From contig CM054059.1 of the NCBI GenBank assembly GCA_028641055.1, positions 109,876,263 through 109,940,262 of the forward strand: a DNA stretch of 64,000 nt. The letters are read 5' to 3'. The position numbers and the translations under genes were made by a program. Position 1 is the first letter of the stretch. Each line of letters opens with the position of its first letter. The notes beneath the pieces were generated by a model. The model was not told the origin of the DNA and searched no databases. It was given only the letters and a program-made list of their open reading frames with translations. Positions 54,594 to 64,000 of this stretch are shown here, one piece after another. This DNA comes from Alopecurus myosuroides (lineage: Eukaryota > Streptophyta > Magnoliopsida > Poales > Poaceae).

Positions 54594-54972
54594 CCAAAAA
54601 TACAAAAACAAGGCAATGTTTTTAGAGCTGCCTTGTTAACCACAAACTCTGAATTGAATGTTAACCACAAACTCTGAGACTAATAGAATCACCAGTAACG
54701 CACCCGTATAGTAATGCGTTTTGCCGCAATATAAAGGAGCTTGGTAGAGATGCTCAAGGACAGTGAGTTAACCTGCAGTCATGAAGTTGGAAGACCTAAT
54801 TTAGAGAATATTTAGTATATAAGGCAGGATTCATATAGTTTAGAACTTCGGAATTTCTGAATGTGGGAAAAGCATTAGGCATGCAGATAGAATTTTCTTA
54901 TGTTAATTCAAGTATCCAACTCTTTCCAAAGAAACACAAACAAGCTAATCAAGCTTAAAGGAGGCGACAAAC
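54594..54972 (-). other. Putative intron between the upstream exons and the GATA exon
   Basis: AT-rich, bounded by CAAGAG|GTTTGT at 54972 and TTCTTTCAG at 54585-54593 on the minus strand. An alternative stop (TAA at 54957-54955) lies just inside, so transcripts that are not spliced here would end. I see no gene in it. Confidence 0.45.
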
Positions 54973-56032
54973 CTCTTGGCATAATCTGTTGTGTTCTTCC
55001 TCTTCGCCCACTTGAGATTGGTGAATACATTTGGCAGACCACTGGAGATGTTTCTCACACCATGAGCTGGCCTGGTAAAAAATTCCATTGATTTAGGAAG
55101 AAAGATTCTAGCATACATGCAAAGACAATAGGCAAATATTTGTCTTAAAAAAAGTTACCTTTGCACCAAGAGTAAGAAATTGCCCCAGATGATCAGTTAT
55201 ATCCAAATCAGAGCATTTCAGAGCAACCTGCAGAATTGACTTGTGCAGACTGCAGTGTGACACACCTGAACATGTGGAATCAATCCAAGATGCCTAAATC
55301 GCTGTCAAGGCAACATACACATACTACTAGTAGAAGGAAACAGCTGGGAGTAACAGAATTGAAGCAACAATCAACTAAGCCGAAGTATATCAGCAACTAC
55401 TTCTGACGGCAAGTAATGAAAGGGCAGCAATTTATGTTAGCATAAAGAGAGTAGACCTTGGAGTGGAAGTGGGGAAAAGGATACGAGAAGAGCTTGGAGA
55501 ATCAGGCCCAGATCATTTGCCGAGAACTCCTCCTCAAGTTGCTTGATAAGGGGAATCCTCTTCTCCAGAACCTGTCATATAGGATACGAACGTTAATATT
55601 TGATTGGATTCCATCACACGAAATCGAATCAGATTATCCATACTGATGGCCGAGCAGAGAAGTGAAACACAATGCGTGTACGGCCCAGACCGAAATTAGC
55701 CTACTTTACCGAAGAGCATGGACGAACACTAAACCCCGCCTAAAAACCTCTGCTGCCGGGTCTCAGTTGGCATCCCCGGCCGAATTCCACACTCACCCAC
55801 GCCTGCCCGTATAGGAGAACACAGATTGAAGACCTGGATATCTCGGACGGAACCCTAGCAAGTGTGGAGTAGGGGGGACATCGAGATGGATCGGGGCAAC
55901 CATATCAAGTCGCGTGGGGATTAGATGACGCACCTCGGAGGATCCAATGAAGTCTAAGAGGCGTCCCAGCTCGCTGCTTCCCCTCCTCTCCGCCTCGCCG
56001 CCGCCGCCTCCCCCGTCGCCGTCTGTTTCCAT
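54973..56032 (-). CDS. Five phase-0 exons of an unrecognised protein, upstream of the GATA fingers
   Basis: Exons (minus strand): 56032-55934 (METDGDGGGGGGEAERRGSS...), 55571-55485 (VLEKRIPLIKQLEEEFSAND...), 55301-55266 (RFRHLGLIPHVQ), 55227-55159 (VALKCSDLDITDHLGQFLTL...), 55071-54973 (ASSWCEKHLQWSAKCIHQSQ...). Every junction has GT and AG: donors GTGCGT, GTATCC, GTGTGT, GTAACT, GTTTGT; acceptors GACAG, GACAG, TGCAG, ACCAG. Lengths 99, 87, 36, 69 and 99 are all multiples of three. The sequence looks helical and soluble, with a Gly-rich start. I do not recognise the family. The next in-phase acceptor is the GATA exon at 54584, so these may be the N-terminus of a fusion, or the remains of a separate gene truncated by the GATA sequence. 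Confidence 0.55.
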
Positions 56033-56187
56033 TGCTGTCTCTCACTCTGTTTCTCCAGCACACAAGCACACACACCGGGTTCTAGATAGTTTTTTTTTCC
56101 CTTTCTGGTTCCGGGTGATTCTTGGTCTTGGCATCTTGTCTTGGGCGCTGCGTCCGGGTTTCCATTTCCCGCCTCCTCCCCTGCTTC

Positions 56188-56197
56188 CTTTTATGGA
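56188..56197 (-). promoter_or_regulatory. Possible TATA box of the GATA/upstream-exon gene
   Basis: CCATAAAAGG (minus strand) lies about 160 bp before the ATG at 56032, with a pyrimidine-rich leader between (on the coding strand GGGGAGGAGG then AAAAAAACT). It is a weak match to TATAAA. Confidence 0.3.
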
Positions 56198-56689
56198 GAA
56201 AGGAGTAACAAATACTGTACCTGGCATTCTTTACCTTGTCACCGCCCATGATAGTCAAATAAAATTGGTCACAATCTGCCACAAAATATCAAGTAAAATT
56301 GATCTCGTGTCATGTAAAAAAAAAATGGTCTCGTGTATAGCTCAAGTTATAATTATGCTCGTCACCTTTTAGCAAGATATAGTACTAAGAGAAAACATTT
56401 GTTTCCTCCTCCAACTATTGTTGAAAAGTGACCAAATTGGGTTCCACGACAATTTAAACATGGTAGATTTCATCAGTCTGACTAACCCAAATGTGCCACA
56501 TAATATATTTTCGTACTGACAAGTACATGGGTCGCCCATTCCCGATGGAGATGTGTGCCCGCGTTGCTAAGCCATCGATGACTTTCGAGTGCTCGAGGGC
56601 TAGTCCCATCGGGAACATATAAAGCGAAGAGGTAAAAAACGCAGAATCAACCAATAAACAAAGTCTTCGCATTCAGAAAAGGACACATA
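56198..56689. other. Interval between the GATA locus promoter region and gypsy-4
   Basis: AT-rich, containing an A9 run at 56320. From about 56560 a phrase (GTGCTCGAGGGCTAGTCCCATCGGGAAC) resembles the repeats at 57775 and 57889 in gypsy-4, so the gypsy edge may lie somewhere in 56400-56690. No gene is visible. Confidence 0.4.
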
Positions 56690-56752
56690 GTACTTCAACC
56701 ATACAATAAGTTCATTACAAATGCGAAAACAAAAGGAAGAACCCCCTCGACA

Positions 56753-59109
56753 CTACGGGATCGTCGATTTGCCGGAGGCAGCTTCGCTCGCAGCAGGTTT
56801 TGCACTGCGACCACGAGCCCTGAACTCTGATAGCATTCTAGCTAACTTCTCAGTGCGATCAGCAAAAGGTTTGATAGCTACCTTTTTGCCTGCGCTGTCC
56901 CTGAGGGCTTTCGAGTACATCTTCTCCAAGTTCCCTTCAACGCCATTCGCCAGGGCTATCTGGATCGCCGTCTCCACGCCGCACTCGGTCTGGGCAAGAG
57001 AGTATTCACGGAGGGATTGTCCTCGCCAAGGAAAACCTGTAGAAGGCCGTCCAGAGTCGAAGGAACTTCCCTCCCCACGAAAAGTTGCTTGTGCAGTGAG
57101 GCAAGAGCCAACTATCGTGGATGACAGAGGAGGCCTTCGTCCCGTGCTCTTCCAGCTGGGCGCAAACATCCATCAAAGCATCACGCCTAACTTGGCCAGG
57201 GATCGCTAGAGTAACTCCGAGCGCACCTGCGAAGCCCAAGAATGTTTGAGACCAAAAGGACTTCAGAAACAAATGACGTCAACGGAAACTGGCGAGTCGC
57301 ATACCTGACAAAGCTGCAGCCACAGGGCGAAGGAGATCAGTCATATCATTATCATGAGAGTGACCTTCATCTTCTAGCTTCTTCAAGTCCGCCCGAGACT
57401 TCGTGAGCTGGTCGGCAGCCTCCTTCCGAGCGGACTCTAGATCCTTCTCGAAACCCTTCCCTCGGTCGTGAGCCTCAACCCTCTCGGTGTTGGTGCAAGC
57501 AGCCTCGTCTGAAGGGAGAGATAGAAGCACTGAAGATAAAGAGGAAAAAGAGTGAAGTTGTGCCACTCGCGACATTCAACAAGTTTACCTCTCGAAGCCT
57601 GGAGGTCCCGGAGGAATTGGTCACGCTCCTGATGAAGAGTGGCACACTCAGCTTCTGCAACAACGAGATGACATCCAAAAGCAGCCAAAGACTCAAAGAC
57701 AGCCTACAAAAGAACAATTGCAAAGCAATAAGGACGTTGCTTGTGTCTACACCTGACTATAAACAGTCGACTATAGACTCGGGGGGCTACAACCATCGGG
57801 AGCACTGTCGTGCACCCGATAAAAACAAACTGGCTTGAACTGTGAGGAAGTTACTTGAGTCTGTAACCGATTATAAATAGTCAAATACAGACTCGGGGGC
57901 TACTCCCATCGGGAGCACTGACGTGCACCCGATAAGGAAAGGTTTAAAGAAAAGATTACCTTGTCATTTGGAGTCGACAATGGATTAGGCGAGCTACCCG
58001 AAGCTTCTAGTCTTGTCGACTGGCTTGAAGGTCTAGCAGGATCCTTCGGCTAAACACCCGTGAGGTTAGGTGAAACGGAGTCGGGTTCAACCACCGCCTT
58101 TGTTGGACTTGGAGATCTTGCGGGAGGAGGACCTGAGTCGTTTGCAGAAGGACTCGAAGCCCTGGCGGTTTCTTTGTCGCCTTCCTTCGGCTTAACGGAC
58201 TGAGCCGAGGAGGCAAATTGATCCTTACTAAACACCACACATCTAAAAACGATAAGGGAAAAAGGGCTACAGATAAGAACTAGTACGACGAGAAGGAAGG
58301 AGAAACAAAACTCACTCATCATCTTCTTTGTCGAAAGCATCCAAATCCCAAGGGACAAGAACTCTCGGTTTCTTAGCAAGGGGAGGGAGCACGTTCGGAG
58401 GAGTCGCAGAATGAACCACTCTAGGGTCAATTTCCTCGAGCAACTCCTGACTCGGAGAAGCGTCCTTGGAGGTCACTTCGTCTTCATCTTATCTGCTACG
58501 CTTGTGGGGATGGCAGAAAATTTGTCTCACTTCGTCAGGCTAGTGATACCACAAATCTTCACCTCAAATTCATCCTTCGAGAGATCATCTTCGCAAGTGT
58601 GGCTCAGATCTGAAAGACTCGAGTACTCCCATAGAGTGTTGGGACGATTTTGTAGCAGTTGCACCCGCCGGAGTAAGAAGACGCTCGCCAGGTGCACCCC
58701 ATTGATCCAGGTACCTTTGTCTTTCCTGCGAAGCTCCACGACTTGCTCCAGCAGAGGTGTCGTGGCCTTGATTTCTTCGGCTCACATGGAATGGCTCCAA
58801 GACTTCCTCCTCTTCAAAGTGGCGAAAGGGTTGAATTCAGGCACGCTGTTCACATCAGTGTCGTGGACGTAGAACCACTTCCTGCGCCATCCCTGAGCCG
58901 ACTCAATACACTTCATCTCGAAGTAAGGAAACTTGATGTTGGTTTGGATTCCGACGCCATCGGTCGTGAGCGGCTCCTCGGGGTTCTTATCACCCGCGAG
59001 ACGTTTCTCCTGGTGAATCTTCACCGAGAAAATTTGCCTCCACAACCCCCAGTGCGGGCGAGTGCCGAGGAAGCATTCGCACAGCACGATGAAGCATGAA
59101 TTGTGCTGC
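56753..59109 (-). pseudogene. Antisense 'putative gypsy type transposon' gene of gypsy-4, decayed and split
   Basis: Reading the minus strand from the copia junction: HNSCFIVLCECFLGTRPHWG, then KFPYFEMKCIESAQGWRRKW and the following FYVHDTDVNSVPEF (the WFY.... region typical of the family), Ser/Pro-rich segments (GDKETARASSPSAND, RSPSPTKAVVEP), a coiled-coil (LESARKEAADQLTKSRADLK) and a C-terminal helical part (YSLAQTECGVETAIQIALAN) ending in GKSTIP-stop at 56753. Several frame changes (about 58780, 58050, 57280, 57000) could be introns or lesions. The N-terminus lies beyond the copia. Confidence 0.6.
57739..57945. repeat. Tandem pair of ~114-bp repeats in the gypsy-4 antisense gene
   Basis: AGACTCGGGG...CTAC..CCATCGGGAGCACTG.CGTGCACCCGATAA occurs at 57775 and again at 57889, preceded in both by TATAAA.AGTC. 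A third, weaker piece lies near 56585. They look like duplicated intron sequence. Confidence 0.7.
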
Positions 59110-60762
59110 TGAAGGGTTCGTTGCATAGAAAACAAAAAAATTCCTACGCGAGAGACGCCCGAAAGGCCAAATCTAATCTAGGAGATGAAGTGCAACGGGC
59201 ATAGAGAGAGTCTTAGGAAACGTACCCTCGAATTCACAAAGCGTTACGAGATCAAATCTCGTTGTTGGCGTAGTCGTACTCACACCGATCCCAAGAGCGA
59301 GAAGATGTGCACCGCAATCCGGCGGTGCCTCCGTGATCGGTCACACGTACGGTTGATGACGACCTCCGTTCCCTCGATCCAGCGGGGCAGCGGAAGTAGA
59401 GGATCCCTCGGAACTCCAGTAGCACGACGGCGTGGTGGTGGTAAAGAATCCCACGGTCAGGGCTTCGCCAAGCCGGAGACCATGGAATGGAGCAGCGGGT
59501 GGAGAGGAAGTGAGGTGGGAAAGTGTGTGTGAGAGGGGGACCTCATGCCCTCTATTTATAGGAGAGGGGGGCGGCAGCCCAAGGGGGGTCCGGCCAGCCC
59601 ATGGAGGTGCCCCCACCTCTTCCCTCATCATGTGAGTGGACACTCCACTCACATCCACTCATCCTTCCTTTATTTCCCACTTCGAAAATCCAAGTGTTTT
59701 TCTTTAATAAATAAATAAAACATTCTTATTTCTTTATTTCAGAATTTGTTAATTCTATTAACAAACATTTGCATATAGCACCTCGAATCATTTGTTAATT
59801 CTATTAACAACCATTCGACGAAAAACCCCTTGAACTATTTCAATTTTTCCTGAAACAATTTCGGTGCTGCTCAAAACATTCTTCGTTATTCTGTATCCTC
59901 TCAAATGCATCATCGAACCTTAAGTGTGTCAGCCAAGGGTTCGCGAATAAGATAGACATGATCGAGACTCCTCTCCGATCAATAATCAACAGCGGGATCT
60001 AGAGATCCGTGATGACTCCTATGTATTCAACGATGACTCTCGTGATCGTGTGAACCATCAACGTCGTGAACTATTCCCTTTGTCTAGCGATATTTTACTT
60101 GTCCGAGATTCGATCATTGGTATCAACCATACGTTGTTCAATCTCGTTACCTGACAAGTACTCTTTTCTCGTTTCCGTGATATGACATCCTTGTGATCAT
60201 ATCACGTGCTTGCAAGCGGTGTCGATGTGATATCACCGAGAGGGATCAGAGTATATCTCTCCGTCATTTTGGATGGACAAATCACACTCTTGATCCATGA
60301 TCCTCAACTAATACTTTCCGAATACCTAACGGCAGCTTTATAGTCACCCTGTTACGGTGTGACGTTTGATGACATCAAAGTACTCTTCCGGTACCAGTGA
60401 TTGGCATGATCTCATGGTCTAAGGAATAAGTTACTTCGTATGCAAGATATAACAATATAAACTAAATGACTTGATCGTATTGTTATCTTGATATTGGGTC
60501 TATGTTCATCACATTATTCTACCAATGACATGACCCCGTTATTAACAACATCCAATGTTCATGATCAGGAAACCTTGATCATCTATTAATCAACGAGCTA
60601 GTTAAAAGAGAGGCTTTACTAGGAACTATTATTTGTTTATTAAACACACATGTATCAACGTTTCCGGTTAATAAAATTCTAGCATGAGAAATAAAAATTT
60701 ATCATAAATAAGGAATAAGATAATAACCACTTTATTATTGCCTCTCGGGTATATTCCCTTCA
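59110..60762 (-). repeat. 3' LTR of the Angela-like copia
   Basis: It is 1653 bp with perfect inverted ends TGAAGGG/CCCTTCA. On the minus strand it opens TGAAGGGAATATACCCGAGA, a variant of the familiar Angela start, and closes with TTTTCTATGCAACGAACCC. Frames such as 59341-59658 are within the LTR leader and have no product. Confidence 0.85.
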
Positions 60763-60780
60763 GTCTCCCACTTGCACTAG
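60763..60780 (-). other. Polypurine tract of the Angela-like copia
   Basis: On the minus strand CTAGTGCAAGTGGGAGAC directly precedes the LTR, the standard 3' tract of the Angela/BARE group. Confidence 0.75.
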
Positions 60781-63700
60781 AGTCAATAATCTAGTCTGTA
60801 AGCACTTAACACATATGACGTTCCAGTGTTATTACCATGCTTCGCATGTGGTAAACATCATCAAAAAGATCTGAACTGTTCAGATCCTATTGTATTTGCA
60901 TGTTCTTTGCGTCTACACGCATCACTCATTCTCTAATGAGATGACTTTGTATATATTTGGTCAACCGGTGAAATCTTAATTCCTCAGCTTAAACCAATGT
61001 TACTAATATTGTGAAAATGTAGCTTCATAGTGTCAGCATTCTTGGAAATTCACCAAGTTCAATAAAGAACTCCTTGCCACAAAATACTCTTATTATTTGT
61101 TGTCAACACAACGATATACCTAGCCTTTGTAGTATCCGTCACAATACTTTAATTTTAAAACTCTTTCAAATCCAGCATGGAACTTTCTTCCAGCCTATTG
61201 TGCTACCTTTCATCACATGTTTTAATTGAGATAAAATTACTTGAATAAATGACAAGACTATTAGTGTAACATATTACAACTAATATTTTTTCATTACTAC
61301 ATAGGAAAACATATCCTTAGCATTTCTAAAATGACACAAGGATCTCTCCCATTGTTGTCTAATCATCATATGAATTATCCTGCTATAACATTTTATAGCA
61401 TTGGACTCATCTGGTTGTGTACATAGCATGGAACACATGACTTAGAAATCTTAATTTCAATTATGCTCATCATGTGTAAAAACTCTTGAATCTTGCTCAA
61501 TTCTCTTCCATGTGACAAGAACTCCTTCTTGTCATTTCGATATTGACTTACTTCAATATTTCATCTATGTAATTTGGCTCAACCATATCAGGCGCTTCAA
61601 TCCATCTCTTATAGATATCGATGCCCAATATCTCCTAAGCCTTTCATCAATATGAAAATCTTAACAGTGTTAATTTAAAATACATATTTTCCAATCAACC
61701 ATATGTGATCTACATAAAGCATTGGAAATATGTCTTAGCGCTCCCACTTAATTTTTTGTAATTCTACAAGCATCTTTACCGTCCATGATGGAATCAAACC
61801 TTTTTGATAACTTCATTAAAGTAAAGATTCCAACTTCGTTATTCTTACTTCAACCATTGAATTGTGCATACCTTTCCAGCAACCTTTTGATTTAACAAAA
61901 CTCTCAGACTGTGTCAAGTACACATCCTTGATCAAACTTCCTTGAGAGGAAAGTTGTTTTTTGTTATTCAACTTCCATATCATAATTTGTAATTTTTGCT
62001 AGAACTATTCGCAAAGACTAAAGCATCACTACGGAAGATCAAAAAATTTTAGTAGTCAACTCTTTGAACTTCGTCGAAAACATCTTTTCGACAAGTACAA
62101 CTTTCAAAGGATGTAAATATCCATGTCTTTGTTGCTATATAGATCCTTTTGCTATCATTGGGCATCATGCCTTTCGAAAGAACTACCAAGTCACATACTT
62201 GATATTCATACAGGGATACTATCACAGATACAATGACTCATAGCCAATTTTATGAAGTCAGGGCCCATCATTTGCTTCCTTTATAAGGTCCAGGTCCTTT
62301 GTTGTCAAAACAACACTTCACACTTAAACCACAAGTTGGTCTAAGTACAAAGTTTTAGGACTTTTGTGGTTCAGTTCGCAAACTCATTTGAAGTATCTAC
62401 AACACATGTAGTGTCTTCTACTTTGTCAAAATAGGAAACCCCGGAACAACTTTTAGTGCTGCGCTACTCTTGACATGGTAACGAAGATTCTCTAATCTCG
62501 TTGAGTTTGTATTGTCCTCCCACTCACTTGTTTCGCAAGAACTAGTTTCTCGAGAAATCAACCATTTCCGATGAACAACATTTGTCTTTGGTCGGTGATA
62601 GGAGAAATACCCAATGTATTATTTAGGATAACCTTATAAACATATATGTATCCTATTTTGGTTGTAAACATTCTACACATGCTATGCATACCAAAACTTA
62701 AGGAAAAGACAATTCGGGTCTTACCCAAACCATATCTTATATGGTGTCAATTTCAATGGATCATGATGGCGCTCTTTTCAGTGTAAAAAACAGTTGTCTC
62801 TAATGTATAAACTACAAAATTATAATGGCATTTTTATTTATCTTATCATGTCAAACAAGGTTTGATTTTGTCTCTCGAACACTCCAAACGAATATGGGGT
62901 TATTCGAGTAGTGTAAGTTGTAGAACAATTCTGCAACTTCTCAGATGTTTTGCTAAACTTGTAACTCAAACTTTATCCTTTATGATCCAATCATAAATAC
63001 TTGATTATCTTGTTACGATGATTTTTACTTCATACTAACAATAATTTGAACCAATTCAAAAAATGTCAAACTCCGTTCTCTTTAAATAGATATACTAACA
63101 TATCTACTCAAATCATCGAAAAAAAATTATGAAGTAAAATTTAATCCGCCACACATGACTATACATAATGGACTATATACATCAATACGTACAATCTCCA
63201 TTAAATTAGCCGTCCATTGTACTTTGGCCTATGAACGGAATTCTAGTCATCTTTTGGAAGAGGTCTCACAAGCGTCAATTTATTCAAAACAAAATGACTC
63301 CGGAAGTCCATCAATATGGAGTTCCTTCATGTTTTCCTTTCCGATATGAACTAAAATGATGGTGTCACAATTTAAGTGAAACTCTTTTACGTCTTGCAAC
63401 GTTTAGCATTTAGTCTTATAGATGTTTACTTTACCAACATGATTTATATTAACATATCCATCAATTATGGAATATGGTCATAGTTTGAACAATCTCATTT
63501 GTTCTCACAAAAGACCAGAACAAAATAACAACTTATTAAGTTTTTGAAATAAATCTTGAATGTTTGGTTCGATACGACAATGAACATAATAACACTTTAT
63601 TTTTGTTCTTGTCATAATCGATTATGCATCTATTACTAGTTCCTTTTAGGCCCTTGTATTTCTTGCATTGTGTTGCTTTGTATGACAACTCATACCAACC

Positions 63701-64000
63701 AATGTGGTATCAAAATACCGAAAAATACTTTGTTAACTAGTAATACATCTATAACTTGTATATCAAGCATACTCTCCTGAACTGGACTTTTCCAGTTATC
63801 TTCTTTTTCTCCCATATATCTTTTTGTAATTCTATTTTCAATATTCCCTTTCCTTTTCAGAAAAACCATTCAACATCATACAATGCTAGTCGTACTAGCT
63901 CATTTTCCTTGGCATGTTAGTCATATACTATCACCCATTGAGTCATACTTTGAGTTTGATTGTTCTACTAATATCACCATACTAATAGAATTCTTCCAGA
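60781..64000 (-). pseudogene. Decayed copia pol (integrase end to RNase H) of the Angela-like element
   Basis: No frame exceeds about 65 codons, but nucleotide-level phrases match the antisense of Angela-type pol in the right order. Those at 62600-62850 correspond to the integrase C-terminal/RT N-terminal region, and those near 61500-61640 to RT. Frameshifts and stops are dense, so the element cannot encode its own proteins. The small plus-strand frame at 63155-63349 is chance. Confidence 0.6.

Larger units (their letters stand above)
56690..59109 (+). mobile_element. Gypsy-4: fragment of a gypsy element around its antisense gene
   Basis: The antisense gene has the same orientation as in gypsy-1 and gypsy-2, so the element reads on the plus strand and its 3' LTR should lie to the right, beyond the Angela-like copia and outside the window. 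No LTR or sense gene is visible here. Confidence 0.55.
59110..64000 (-). mobile_element. Angela/WIS-like copia retrotransposon, 3' half, inserted in gypsy-4
   Basis: On the minus strand, decayed pol sequence (64000 to about 60800) leads to a polypurine tract and a complete 3' LTR ending at 59110, beside GCTGC (59105-59109) as the presumed target duplication. The 5' LTR lies beyond the window. The gypsy-4 reading frame is cut at 59109. Confidence 0.8.

Overview
The window is plant nuclear DNA from a large, transposon-packed grass genome, most likely a member of the Triticeae (wheat, barley, rye or Aegilops type). I infer this from copia elements of the Angela/WIS/BARE type, gypsy elements with very long LTRs that begin TGTAACATCC, gypsy fragments carrying antisense 'putative gypsy type transposon' genes, CACTA DNA transposons with CCGGG-type subterminal repeats, and plant-style introns. 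There are no bacterial-type operons, ribosome binding sites or CRISPR arrays. By my reading about 90% of the window is mobile DNA. Only one locus, 52363-56032 on the minus strand, looks like a host gene.

Layout. 1-4230: the 3' end and long 3' LTR of a gypsy element. 4231-16453: the 3' part of a second gypsy element (gypsy-1) with an antisense pseudogene; its 3' LTR (7775-16453) is split by a complete CACTA element (CACTA-1, 8171-16021, target duplication TGC). CACTA-1 has an intact Tnp2-type transposase, three tandem copies of a DRM-type DNA methyltransferase fragment, a FAR1/MULE-like fragment, a 321-bp-arm hairpin and an intact antisense proline-rich ORF. 16454-21730: a decayed copia element whose gag is split exactly by a 5'-truncated LINE (17377-19592). 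21731-23920: the 3' end of gypsy-2, again with an antisense pseudogene. 24291-38620: gypsy-3, a minus-strand element with both LTRs that keeps gag, protease and an Athila-like ORF but shows no polymerase; a non-autonomous CACTA-2 (31072-35846, target duplication AGA) sits in its gag. 38621-41402: unassigned sequence. 41403-51018: a small non-autonomous LTR element, interrupted by a 5.9-kb solo LTR (42367-48308, target duplication TGAAC) and by a decayed CACTA-3 (48787-50543, target duplication GTG). 52363-56032: a GATA zinc-finger locus. 56690-59109: gypsy-4 with an antisense pseudogene. 59110-64000: an Angela-like copia element inserted into gypsy-4.

Two observations stand out. First, CACTA-1 has captured and triplicated the SAM-binding (motif I) segment of a DRM methyltransferase, the enzyme of RNA-directed DNA methylation that silences transposons, and placed it about 220 bp from a near-perfect long hairpin. 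Second, the GATA locus contains six GATA-like fingers. The last four lie in an intact two-exon gene model of 523 residues. Two more lie just upstream in the same frame, broken only by a G7 homopolymer. Five further upstream exons, all of length divisible by three and all in phase 0, could splice into the finger region to give one fusion protein of about 846 residues.

All family names come from recognising motifs by eye. No database search or splice evidence was available, and junctions between decayed elements are approximate except where a target-site duplication is quoted.
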